This document shows positions 14,875-22,293 of a DNA stretch of 22,308 bases, piece after piece. The translations under genes were made by a program, and so were the position numbers. Within the stretch, counting starts at the first letter, position 1. Each line of letters starts with the position of its first letter. The notes under the pieces were generated by a model, which was not told the origin of the DNA, did no database searches, and saw nothing but the letters and a program-made list of their open reading frames with translations. Location of the stretch: contig JBPOIU010000246.1 in the NCBI GenBank assembly GCA_052034255.1, positions 1 through 22,308 on the forward strand, in the 5' to 3' direction. The stretch is from JADJEK01 sp052034255 (GTDB lineage Bacteria; Planctomycetota; B15-G4; JADJEK01).

Positions 14875-16605
14875 TCATCTCACGACGGCGCCCACCCTCG
14901 TCTTCCCGTGCTTCGCGAGGAACGCCTTCTTCTGCGTCGCGTCGAGCTTCTCGGCCTCACCCATCGTCTCGAGCAGCGCCTTCTGCGCCGCGGGTTCGGC
15001 TTTGCGCGCATCGAGCGCCGCCTTCCACGCATCGGCGAGCTTCGCGAAGCCCGCGGCCTTCGCGCGTGCCGAGCCCGCGGGATACCGCGTCGCGCTCGAC
15101 AGCACGTCGGGGCTGCGGACCTCGTCGCCGACGATGAGGGCGATCTCTTGTTCCACTTCGCTCTTGATCTCGTCCTTGCGACGAGCGGCGGCGCGCGGGG
15201 CGTCGAACCACGGCGTCGCCTTCGCCGACTTGGCCAGCGCCTTCGCGAACTCGTCGCACTTGCCGTCGAACAACGCGCGGAACGAGTTCCTGGCGTCGTC
15301 GCGACCGATGCCACATGCCATCAGCGCCGCGACGTCGAGGCCGAGGTCCACGGTCGGATCGAGAGCCTCCTGCGCGTCCTTCGACTTCGGTTCGCGCCAC
15401 GTGAACGTCGGTGGCGTCGTCACGTCGGCCGGCCAACCCACGCCCTCGGTCTGCACCCGCTTCACCGGTGTCGGTCGTGCGTTCACTCCGAGGCGGAAGT
15501 CGACGAGGCCCGAGGGGCACTTGAACCCGTTCGGGATGATTCCCCAGCCGCCGGTCGCGCGTCCGATCGAGACGCAACGGCCGCGTTCGGTCACGGCCCA
15601 CGCGAGCGTCTCCGCCGATGAGACCATCGACGCGTCCTGCAAGAACACGACGGGGCCCGCGAATTGCCACGACCCCGAAGGCTCGATCCGCCCATGCAAA
15701 CCGTTGTCCTCGCCCTCGGGATAGAGCCGGCCTGCGATCTCCCAGGCCGCGGCGTCGCCGCCACCTCCCGCGTGACGCGCATCGAGCACCAATGCGTCCA
15801 TGTCCTTCAGGCGATCGAAGGCCGAGTGGACTTTCGTGACCGTCGCGGCATCCATGCCGCCCGTGATCACGAGGACGCCGATGCGCTTGCCCGAGCGATG
15901 CTCGACGAAGCCGGAGACCGCGCCCTCTTGCCATGCGAGCCCGGGCGCGAGCAACGCTCGCGATGGGTCGAAGGCCTTGCCGCTCTGCGCGAAGCGCATG
16001 AGCTCGAAGTCCTTGGCCTTGCCGTCCGGTGTGGCCACGAGCACGTGCGCGACGTTCGCGCCTCGATACGGCAGCAGCGCGTTGCCGAGCGATGCGTAGA
16101 GGCTGTGGTCCGACGACGTGCCGAACCAACGCGTCAGGCGCGCGTGATCGCGGCCGAGCGCGATCCACGCGGGCTCGTGCCCGATCTCGATCAGCGCGGA
16201 GCCGAGCGGCGGAACGCGCGTGCGGTCGACGCTCGCCTCGAAGCCCGCGACGACGAACTTGCCGGCGTCCTCGCGCCACCACAGCCCGCCCGCGAAGATG
16301 CCGTCGAACTTGCGCGGAAGGTCGTCCCGCGCCACCGCCGATCGCGTCACTCCGGTGTGCGCGTCACCGAGCGTCGCCAACAGCTCCATGACGTTCTTCA
16401 CGTGCTCGGCGTCGCTCACCGCAGACGCGAAGCGCGGCTCGAAGCGATCGCAGATCGCCTTCCAATCGAGCTTGCGCACGTGCACCGCCGCGCCCTTTTG
16501 CGCCACGGTCGAGCGGATGAACTCGAAGTCGTCGACGTAGCGCGGATCACCCGCGGCGACGGCCAGCGCGGAGCCGAGCAACAGCGCGAGGGCAGCGGTC
16601 GGCAT
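14875..16605 (-). CDS. S41 family (tricorn/IRBP-type) peptidase-like protein
   Basis: A 576-residue protein with signal peptide MPTAALALLLGSALAVAAG. LGDAHTGV (His83) matches the conserved His region of S41B proteases. VLDARHAGGGGDAA (near 274-287) corresponds to the strand-turn before the active site, and MVSSAETLAW (327-336) to the nucleophile motif, with Ser329 the probable catalytic Ser. In CtpA-type S41 enzymes the catalytic Lys lies in GxxTxGKG; here the equivalent is GRATGGWG (348-355) with Trp, so a Ser-His mechanism of tricorn/IRBP type is more likely. No PDZ domain is evident. After about residue 400 the C-terminus is a long, Lys/Ala/Glu-rich helical region unlike a standard S41 end. 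GAAGAGAG serves as ribosome binding site. It follows the DUF1326 gene by 21 bp, suggesting an operon. Substrate unknown; periplasmic. Confidence 0.82.
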   Translation of the reverse strand: MPTAALALLLGSALAVAAGDPRYVDDFEFIRSTVAQKGAAVHVRKLDWKAICDRFEPRFASAVSDAEHVKNVMELLATLGDAHTGVTRSAVARDDLPRKFDGIFAGGLWWREDAGKFVVAGFEASVDRTRVPPLGSALIEIGHEPAWIALGRDHARLTRWFGTSSDHSLYASLGNALLPYRGANVAHVLVATPDGKAKDFELMRFAQSGKAFDPSRALLAPGLAWQEGAVSGFVEHRSGKRIGVLVITGGMDAATVTKVHSAFDRLKDMDALVLDARHAGGGGDAAAWEIAGRLYPEGEDNGLHGRIEPSGSWQFAGPVVFLQDASMVSSAETLAWAVTERGRCVSIGRATGGWGIIPNGFKCPSGLVDFRLGVNARPTPVKRVQTEGVGWPADVTTPPTFTWREPKSKDAQEALDPTVDLGLDVAALMACGIGRDDARNSFRALFDGKCDEFAKALAKSAKATPWFDAPRAAARRKDEIKSEVEQEIALIVGDEVRSPDVLSSATRYPAGSARAKAAGFAKLADAWKAALDARKAEPAAQKALLETMGEAEKLDATQKKAFLAKHGKTRVGAVVR

Positions 16606-16626
16606 CAGTGCGCTCTCTTCGATCGA

Positions 16627-18018
16627 TCAGGGGTGTTCGGACATCCCGACGAGCACGATGCCAAGACGCACGTCGGTCGTGTCCTTCGCGTCCTTCGCGC
16701 GACCCTTGATCACGACGTCGGCGATCCACTCGTCGCGCTCGGTGTGCTTGTAGAACTGCGGGCCGTCCTTCGCTTCGACTTCGGGCCGCAACAGGTACAG
16801 CACCGTCGGGTGATCGCTCGGCGAGGCCGCCATCGCGAGCTCTTCGAGCGCCTTCATCGACGCGAGCGGTGCCGGATCCGGATCGTGCTCGAAGTTCGTC
16901 AGCACGACGAAGTCGCGACTCGGCGCGGTGCCGAGGTGGTTGCCGTCGGACGGTTGCAGGCCGTAGCGCAGGATCCACGTTCCGGCCGGGATCGCGTTGT
17001 CGCGATAGTCCGAACCGCGGTCGTAGCTCTTCAGGATGCCGACGAACGACGTGACCGGGATCTGACCGAATTGGATCGCGCTCTTGTCCTCGGCGTCGAC
17101 GATCGGCAGTTCCTTGACCGTCCACAGGTCGTACAGCGGCTTGATCTCTTCGCCTTTGCGCGTCGTCACGCGCAGGCCGTTCTCGACGACCAGCGCTTTG
17201 AACGCCTCGGGCACGTCGGCCGGCACCGCATCGTCCTTCGCCGCGCCTTCGCGCGCGACGTCGAGCGCCTGCATGCCGAACTCCGCTTTGTCGGCGTCGG
17301 TGCGCTGCGCCGGCGGCAGGTTCGCGATCGCGACCGGCACCATGCCGTTCTCGGTGAAGCGCGCGGTGAACGCGCCGCGGCGTTGGACTTCCGTGAAGCG
17401 CGCGTCGAGCTCTGGCACCTCGACGGTGAACGTCTCGGCGACCGCGGGCGTCACACCCGACACGTCTTGCAGCGGCGGATAGAAGATCGACTCGTTGCCG
17501 CAGTGCTTGTCTTCCTTGTGCACGCAGCGCGTCTTCGCGTTGACGATCGTGCCCGCCTCCAGCGTCGCGCAGCCGGCGTTGTCGCAGCAGCCGGTCGCGA
17601 GCTCGATCGCGACGACGTGTTCGTTCGTCACCCGCGCGCGCATCGGCTCGAGCTGCGCCGTTGCGAACGAGCGCAATGCGTCGCGCTGGGCCGCATCGGC
17701 CTTCGCGTCGAGCAGCAACACCGACTTCACGTCCGTCGCCGTTTCATACGGGTTGCCGAACGTGGCATCCGACGACAGCACCGCGACTACCGCGAGCCCT
17801 GCGACGTCGACGCCGCCGATGGCGCCGCGATCGACCTTCCACGCCAGGGCTGCTTCGCGTCCGACGATCCCGCACTCCGCGTTCGCGAAGCACGGTCCCG
17901 TGTAGACGTCGCACGTCCGAATCTCGAGATATTGGCCGGAGACGTCGACTCCGACGGTCGTGTTCGCGGTCGGGACGTTCGCGAGAGCCAGGGTGCACAG
18001 CAACGACGGGAACAGCAT
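16627..18018 (-). CDS. secreted DUF1326 protein fused to a second uncharacterised domain
   Basis: A 463-residue protein. I chose the ATG at 18018, which gives a signal peptide (MLFPSLLCTLALANVPTA); an in-frame upstream start lies inside the MITE-like element and lacks export features. Residues 24-220 match DUF1326: SGQYLEIRTCDVYTGPCFAN (Cys36, Cys43, with Cys49 just after) and later GCCDNAGC (Cys144, 145, 150), Cys165 and Cys173. Eight Cys in 173 residues suggest metal binding or disulfides. From about residue 227 a different domain follows (LWTVKELP, then YRDNAIPAGTWILRYGLQPS and DGNHLG, SRDFVVL). In my memory this is a separate secreted planctomycete protein family, so this looks like a fusion. 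No enzyme function is known for either part. It is the first gene of a set ending with the S41 peptidase and the lipoproteins. Confidence 0.78.
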   Translation of the reverse strand: MLFPSLLCTLALANVPTANTTVGVDVSGQYLEIRTCDVYTGPCFANAECGIVGREAALAWKVDRGAIGGVDVAGLAVVAVLSSDATFGNPYETATDVKSVLLLDAKADAAQRDALRSFATAQLEPMRARVTNEHVVAIELATGCCDNAGCATLEAGTIVNAKTRCVHKEDKHCGNESIFYPPLQDVSGVTPAVAETFTVEVPELDARFTEVQRRGAFTARFTENGMVPVAIANLPPAQRTDADKAEFGMQALDVAREGAAKDDAVPADVPEAFKALVVENGLRVTTRKGEEIKPLYDLWTVKELPIVDAEDKSAIQFGQIPVTSFVGILKSYDRGSDYRDNAIPAGTWILRYGLQPSDGNHLGTAPSRDFVVLTNFEHDPDPAPLASMKALEELAMAASPSDHPTVLYLLRPEVEAKDGPQFYKHTERDEWIADVVIKGRAKDAKDTTDVRLGIVLVGMSEHP

Positions 18019-18050
18019 GCGAATCCTCGGGGGCAGGGCGCCGGGGTTAG

Positions 18051-18209
18051 CAGCCCGTTGAAAACGTCTGCCGAGCAGTCGGGCGAGCGAGAACGAGCAG
18101 GGCGAGGCGCGCTGACGAGGCGTATTGAATCGAAATACGGCGAGGAAGCGCAACGAAGCCATGCTCGTTCGCAGCCGGCCGAATGCCGGCAGACTTTTTC
18201 AACGGGCTG
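18051..18209. mobile_element. 159-bp MITE-like element with terminal inverted repeats
   Basis: The ends CAGCCCGTTGAAAACGTCTG... (18051-18073) and ...AGACTTTTTCAACGGGCTG (18187-18209) are 23-bp inverted repeats with one mismatch. The interior is itself nearly palindromic: GCGAGAACGAGCA pairs with the TGCTCGTTCGC region, CGTATT pairs with AATACG around the centre, and GCCGGC pairs at 18174-18190. The whole element can therefore fold into one hairpin. It has no coding capacity for a transposase. I recall very similar 'CAGCCCGTTGAAAAAGTCTGCC' repeats in several unrelated environmental genomes, but cannot name the family. No clear target-site duplication is visible. One end touches the stop codon of the 83-residue gene. 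Confidence 0.78.
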
Positions 18210-18461
18210 TCAGGTCGACGGACGATCGCTTACGTAGCACTCGCGGTCCGGGCCGCAAGCATCCATGGAAAGCGGTCGAGCGCCCGGCCCGAGAGGGGTG
18301 CAGGTCTTCAAGCACCAATAGTGGTTGCGGTCGTGCTCGCCCGGCTTCAGCAACGAGTCGTCGTTCGCCGGACGCACCACTTGCGTGTAGTACATCTCCT
18401 TCGCCCGCAAGTGGATGCAGAGCTTGTGACCGGCCGGGGCACGAGTGTTCAGGAACGTCAT
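18210..18461 (-). CDS. 83-residue cysteine-rich protein of the molybdenum hydroxylase operon
   Basis: A small soluble protein with no export signal. Its ATG overlaps the stop of the FAD subunit by 4 nt (ATGA), so it is almost certainly translated with the enzyme. Five Cys occur: Cys15 (KLCIHLRAKEMYY), Cys50 and Cys54 (HYWCLKTCTPLGP), Cys69 (SMDACG) and Cys75 (RECYVSD). The pattern CxHLRxKEMYY...YWCxxTxxxxGP...C...CY agrees with what I remember of small uncharacterised planctomycete proteins; I know no function. Candidate roles are a metal or Fe-S binding factor for maturation, or a redox partner; both are guesses. The stop codon directly borders the MITE-like element, and since the Cys pattern appears complete, the element probably inserted just after the gene rather than cutting it. 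Confidence 0.78.
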   Translation of the reverse strand: MTFLNTRAPAGHKLCIHLRAKEMYYTQVVRPANDDSLLKPGEHDRNHYWCLKTCTPLGPGARPLSMDACGPDRECYVSDRPST

Positions 18462-19426
18462 CGCACGACCTCCTTGCCCGCCGCCCGCAGCAGCGCGCGC
18501 GTCAACGCGACCTTCGCGAGCTCGACCTTGTGACCGTTGTTCTTCAGCGGCGTCGCGTCGGCGACGACCTTCGCGGCCGCCGCCGCCGCGGTCTCGGCCG
18601 TCAGCGCTGTGCCGACCAAGCCCGCGACGTCGACGCTCCACGGGGTCGGCGCCACGTGACCGAGGCACGCCGTCGCGGCGGTGACCTTGCCATCGGCGAG
18701 CGTGATCGCGACCGAGGCGGTCGCTTCCGGCCAGTCGAGTCCGTGGCGCGAGCGCACCTCGTACGTCGCGCTCATCGCGCGCGACGTCGGCACGACGACG
18801 TGCGTCAGGATCTCGTTCGCGGCGAGCGTGAACTCGCGCTCGGTTTCGTTCGCCGGCGTGCGGTAGAGGTCTTTCACGGCCAGCGAGCGCTCACCGTTCG
18901 GGCCGCGCACCTTCACGCTCGCGCCGAGCGCAATCAGCGCGGGAGCGAAGCTCGACGGGTTCACGTATTTCGCGGCGCCGCCGTTGCCGAACACTGCGTG
19001 GTCGCGGTGATCACCGGCCTCGACCATCGACGCGCCATCGTGTTGCGCGAGCAAGCCATGTCCGCGGCGGAAGTACCAGCAGCGCGGGCGCTGCAGCAGA
19101 TCGCCGCCGATCGTGCCCATCGATCGCAGTTGCGGCGAGTGGACTCCGGCGGCGGCTTGCGTGAGCGCCGTGGGGACCGACGCATGCGCGAGCAGCGCAT
19201 CCAGCGTCGTCATCGCGCCGATCACCAGCGAGTCGCCCTCCGGCGCGATGCCGGCGAGGCCGACGTTCGCGAGGTTCACGAGGCGCTTCGGCCGCACGAT
19301 GAAGTCCTTCATCAGCGACAAGAGATCGGTGCCGCCGGCGAGGACCTCGGTATCGCCCCATGCCGGAGCGAGCAACTTCAGGGCCTCGTCGATCGACTTC
19401 GGCGCGGCGTATTCGAACGATTGCAT
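18458..19426 (-). CDS. molybdenum hydroxylase FAD-binding subunit
   Basis: A 322-residue protein of the xanthine dehydrogenase/CO dehydrogenase medium-subunit family (FAD_binding_5 plus CO_deh_flav_C). The pyrophosphate-binding loop LAGGTDLL (29-36) and second FAD motif TIGGDLLQRPRCWYFR (105-120) are clear. This subunit passes electrons from the [2Fe-2S] clusters via FAD to an acceptor. Apart from Cys116 and one in the C-terminal part, no extra Cys set is present, so it lacks the additional [4Fe-4S] cluster seen in HcrB/PaoB-type subunits. The start overlaps the stop of the molybdopterin subunit by one base (TGATG) and its own stop overlaps the 83-residue gene. Together with its partners it would form an alpha-beta-gamma (or doubled) complex. 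Confidence 0.93.
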   Translation of the reverse strand: MQSFEYAAPKSIDEALKLLAPAWGDTEVLAGGTDLLSLMKDFIVRPKRLVNLANVGLAGIAPEGDSLVIGAMTTLDALLAHASVPTALTQAAAGVHSPQLRSMGTIGGDLLQRPRCWYFRRGHGLLAQHDGASMVEAGDHRDHAVFGNGGAAKYVNPSSFAPALIALGASVKVRGPNGERSLAVKDLYRTPANETEREFTLAANEILTHVVVPTSRAMSATYEVRSRHGLDWPEATASVAITLADGKVTAATACLGHVAPTPWSVDVAGLVGTALTAETAAAAAAKVVADATPLKNNGHKVELAKVALTRALLRAAGKEVVR

Positions 19427-21564
19427 CAGGCACCAGCCTTTCCGAGCGCGAGCAGGACTTCACGCGGCGTGATCGGGCAACGCGGAACGCGCACGCCGAG
19501 AGCGTTCGCGACCGCGTTGGCGACGGCCGCCATCGGCGAGATGACGGGCGGCTCACCGAGGCCGATGACTCCGCGCTGGTGATGGCGCTCGGTCTGCATC
19601 ATGTGGACCTCGATCTCGCCGACGTCGCCGGCGCCGGCGAGTCGATAGAACTCCATGTCCGGGTTCAGCACCATGCCGGTGATCGGGTCGAGCACGCGCT
19701 CTTCGTACAGCGCGCTGGTGATTCCCATGATCACACCGCCGTAGACCTGGCTCTCGGCGGTCTTCAGGTCGACGATCGTGCCGCAGTCCTGGACCGCGAC
19801 GACCTTCGACACCGTGACGACGCCGGTCTCGACGTCGACCTCGACCTCGGCCATTTGAACGCCGCCGACTCCGGAGTTCATCAGCGACCGATCTTCCTTG
19901 CCGCGACCGACGATCGGATTGGGCCCGATCGCGCGACACGCGTCCTTGAAGGCGATCTTCTTGTCCGGCTCGCCGACGACGCGGATCACGCCGTCGCGGG
20001 CTTCGAGTTGCTCGGGAGCGACGCCGAGTTCACCCGCGACCTTCGCGAACAGCTGATTCGCCGCGTCGACGGCGCCGACGCGCGCCGAGCTCGACACGCC
20101 ACCCACCGTGGTCGAGCCGCCCGAGCCGCCCGACGGCGGGAACTTCGATTCGCCGATCTTCACGGTCACGGCTTCGAGCGGCAGCCCGAGCGTTTCGGCG
20201 ACGACGATGCCGACCACCGTCTTCGTGCCGCTGCCGAGATCCTGCGTGCCCATCGCGAGGTCGACGGAGCCGTCGGCATGAATACGCACGTCGCAGCTCG
20301 ATTCGTGTCCGCCGCCACCCCACGTGTGCAGCGACAGGCCATGTCCGGTGCGGATCACGCCTTGCTTCGCGTCACGCGGCTTCCACTTCGCCGACCACTG
20401 CATCATGCGATCGGCGATGTCGAGCTCTTCGGAGTAGATGTCGGCGAGCTGGCCGGTCAGCGCGAGGTTCTTGCGCACCAGCGCGAGCGGATCCATGCCG
20501 AGCTTCGCCGCGAGGTCTTCGAGCGCGGCCATCGTCACCAGCGCGCTCTGCGGATGGCTCGGCGCACGCCACGCGCGAGCCGGGCCCGCGTGCGTGACGA
20601 TGCCGGTGTGCGACACACGCACGTTCGGGATACCCGCGAAGACGTACGGCAGGGTCAGGTTCGAGCCACCGCCCGCACCCGCCGAACCCCACCCCTCCGA
20701 GACCCAACCGGTGATCGTGCCGTCTTCCTGCGCCGCGATGCGAACGTCGGCGTAGCCCGACGGGCGCGAGCCGGCGATCATCAGTTCCTGGTCGCGCTCG
20801 AGCATGACCTTGACCGGGCGCTTCGTCTCTTCGGCAATGCGCAGCGCGGTCGCGTCCCACGAATCGAGCGAGAATTTCGAGCCGAAGCCGCCGCCAAGCA
20901 CGTGGCAGATCGCTTCGACGTTCTTCTGTTCGGCCCCGGTGATCGACGCGACCTGCTCGGGGATTCCGGAGATCGCCTGCGTCGACGTCCAGATCACGAC
21001 GTGCTCGTCGTCCTTGAACTGCGAGACCGAGCCGTGCGACTCGAGGCAGCAGTGCGTGATCTGCGCGCAGCCGTAGCGGCCCGTCGACGTGACCTTCGCC
21101 TCGGCGAAGGCCTTGTCGGCGTCGCCGCTCTTCTTCTCGCGCGGCCGGCCGCGGAACTCCTTCGCCACGGCGTCGAGGTCCTTGTCCTCCGCGTTGTGCG
21201 GCAGCACGTCGTACGTGACGACGATCGCTTTCGCGGCTTCGCGCGCGCGCTCTTCGGTGTCCGCGGCGACCACCGCGACTTCGACGCCGGCATACGAGAT
21301 CTCGTCACCCGGCTTCACCAACTCGAACGCGCGGACGACGCCCGGCATCTTCGCGGCCTTCGAGACGTCGATCGACTTGATCTTCGCGTGGCCGTACGGA
21401 CACCACGCGAACTTCGCGTACAGCAGGTCCTTCGGGTTCTGGTCGTATGTGTACTTTGCGCGACCCGTGACCTTGTCGGGGCCGTCGAGGCGCGAGACGC
21501 GCTTGCCGAGTAGACGGGTGTCCTCGAGCTTCGGCCAGTTCTTGTCCATGCGCATCGAGCTCAT
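19426..21564 (-). CDS. molybdenum hydroxylase molybdopterin-binding large subunit
   Basis: A 712-residue catalytic subunit of the xanthine oxidase family, preceded by a strong AAGGGAGG ribosome binding site; the ATG overlaps the stop of the 2Fe-2S gene by 4 nt. Visible motifs are LLGKRVSRLDGPDKVTGRAK near the start, GGGFGSKF (224-231), THAGPARAWRAPSHPQS, TQDLGSGTKTVVG and GLGEPPVISPM with the general-base Glu671 near the C-terminus. These bind molybdopterin and hydroxylate the substrate with water as oxygen source. The active-site loop is RAWRAPS, not the AYRCSFR of form I CO dehydrogenase, so CO oxidation is unlikely; an aldehyde or N-heterocycle is a better guess. It has no signal of its own and should be exported with the Tat-targeted small subunit. 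The frame is open further upstream, but that extension is antisense-like and rejected. Confidence 0.94.
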   Translation of the reverse strand: MSSMRMDKNWPKLEDTRLLGKRVSRLDGPDKVTGRAKYTYDQNPKDLLYAKFAWCPYGHAKIKSIDVSKAAKMPGVVRAFELVKPGDEISYAGVEVAVVAADTEERAREAAKAIVVTYDVLPHNAEDKDLDAVAKEFRGRPREKKSGDADKAFAEAKVTSTGRYGCAQITHCCLESHGSVSQFKDDEHVVIWTSTQAISGIPEQVASITGAEQKNVEAICHVLGGGFGSKFSLDSWDATALRIAEETKRPVKVMLERDQELMIAGSRPSGYADVRIAAQEDGTITGWVSEGWGSAGAGGGSNLTLPYVFAGIPNVRVSHTGIVTHAGPARAWRAPSHPQSALVTMAALEDLAAKLGMDPLALVRKNLALTGQLADIYSEELDIADRMMQWSAKWKPRDAKQGVIRTGHGLSLHTWGGGGHESSCDVRIHADGSVDLAMGTQDLGSGTKTVVGIVVAETLGLPLEAVTVKIGESKFPPSGGSGGSTTVGGVSSSARVGAVDAANQLFAKVAGELGVAPEQLEARDGVIRVVGEPDKKIAFKDACRAIGPNPIVGRGKEDRSLMNSGVGGVQMAEVEVDVETGVVTVSKVVAVQDCGTIVDLKTAESQVYGGVIMGITSALYEERVLDPITGMVLNPDMEFYRLAGAGDVGEIEVHMMQTERHHQRGVIGLGEPPVISPMAAVANAVANALGVRVPRCPITPREVLLALGKAGA

Positions 21565-22178
21565 CGGCGGCCTCCCTTCGCGGGAGCGCCCGCGCTCATG
21601 CAGGCCTTCTTCAGGCCGACGTACGTGCCGCAACGGCAGAGATTGCCGCCGAGGCCTTCGAGCACCGCGGCGCGGTCCGGGGACGCGTTCGTGCGCAGGA
21701 CGGCTTCGCAGGCCATCACGAAGCCCGGGGTGCAGAAGCCGCATTGCTGCGCGTCGTGTTCGACGAAGGCCTTCTGGATCGGCGCGAGTTCGGCGCCGTT
21801 CGCGAGGCTCTCGACGGTTTCGATCGCGCGGCCCTGCGCGGCGATCGCCAGCGTGGTGCAGGAGTACGCGGGCTTGCCGTCGATCAGCACGGTGCAGGCG
21901 CCGCAGGTGGCGCGATCGCACACCTTCTTGGTGCCGGTCAGGTCGAGCTGGTTGCGCAGCGCGTCGAGCAGCGTCGTGCGCGGCTCGACGGCGAGTTCAC
22001 GCACGGAGCCGTTGATCGAGAGCTTGATCGCGACCGCCTCGGGCCCGACGCAGGGGTTCGCGGCCTGTGCGGCGGCGCGGGCTTCGGCGGAGAGGGCTTC
22101 GATCGAGCCGGCGACGATCGCGCCGGCTCCGACACCCTTCAAGAAATGGCGTCGGGACAGACCATTCGGGTCGGACAT
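21561..22178 (-). CDS. Tat-targeted [2Fe-2S] subunit of molybdenum hydroxylase
   Basis: A 205-residue protein. The ATG at 22178 gives a classical Tat leader: SRRHFLKGVGAG (twin Arg at 9-10), then a hydrophobic stretch to AEARAAA. It has AAAGGA upstream at about 10 nt. The mature part has the plant-type ferredoxin cluster Cys87, Cys92, Cys95, Cys107 (CDRATCGAC...YSC) and the second all-helical cluster Cys146, Cys149, Cys181, Cys183 (QCGFC...LCRC). These relay electrons from the molybdenum centre to FAD. Because this subunit alone has the leader, the folded complex probably crosses the inner membrane by hitch-hiking, as in YagT-type (PaoA) oxidoreductases. It is the first gene of a four-gene, fully overlapping operon. 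An in-frame upstream start would put 29 residues before the leader and is less likely. Confidence 0.94.
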   Translation of the reverse strand: MSDPNGLSRRHFLKGVGAGAIVAGSIEALSAEARAAAQAANPCVGPEAVAIKLSINGSVRELAVEPRTTLLDALRNQLDLTGTKKVCDRATCGACTVLIDGKPAYSCTTLAIAAQGRAIETVESLANGAELAPIQKAFVEHDAQQCGFCTPGFVMACEAVLRTNASPDRAAVLEGLGGNLCRCGTYVGLKKACMSAGAPAKGGRR

Positions 22179-22232
22179 GAGGACAGGGTCCTTTCCGGAG
22201 GGGACCGGGGGGCGCGGGAGTGTAGCGAACGC

Positions 22233-22293
22233 TCGGGCCGCTCGGCCCGATGCCCGCTCGGGCATCGATGCGAGCCGGGGCCGTAGGCCCCGG
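22233..22293. repeat. three consecutive GC-rich hairpins upstream of the hydroxylase operon
   Basis: Hairpin 1: TCGGGCC-GCTC-GGCCCGA (22233-22250). Hairpin 2: GATGCCC-GCTC-GGGCATC (22249-22266). It has the same GCTC loop and shares two bases with hairpin 1. Hairpin 3: CCGGGGCC-GTA-GGCCCCGG (22275-22293). All stems (7, 7 and 8 bp) are perfect. They could be the terminator of a gene beyond the window, or a leader structure if the operon promoter is further upstream. The window ends here, so context is missing. Confidence 0.7.

Noticed and set aside
18019..18162. Longer N-terminus for the DUF1326 protein
   Set aside because: The extra start lies inside the MITE-like element. The residues lack export features and a good signal peptide begins at 18018.
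15664..18237. 857-codon plus-strand open frame
   Set aside because: Antisense to the S41 and DUF1326 genes, which carry clear motifs and signal peptides. The plus-strand product is Arg/His-rich without any domain.
18458..19426. HcrB/PaoB-type FAD subunit with an extra [4Fe-4S] cluster
   Set aside because: Only Cys116 is present in the relevant region; the other ligands are missing.
19426..21564. Form I CO dehydrogenase (CoxL)
   Set aside because: The diagnostic AYRCSFR loop is absent; RAWRAPS is found instead.
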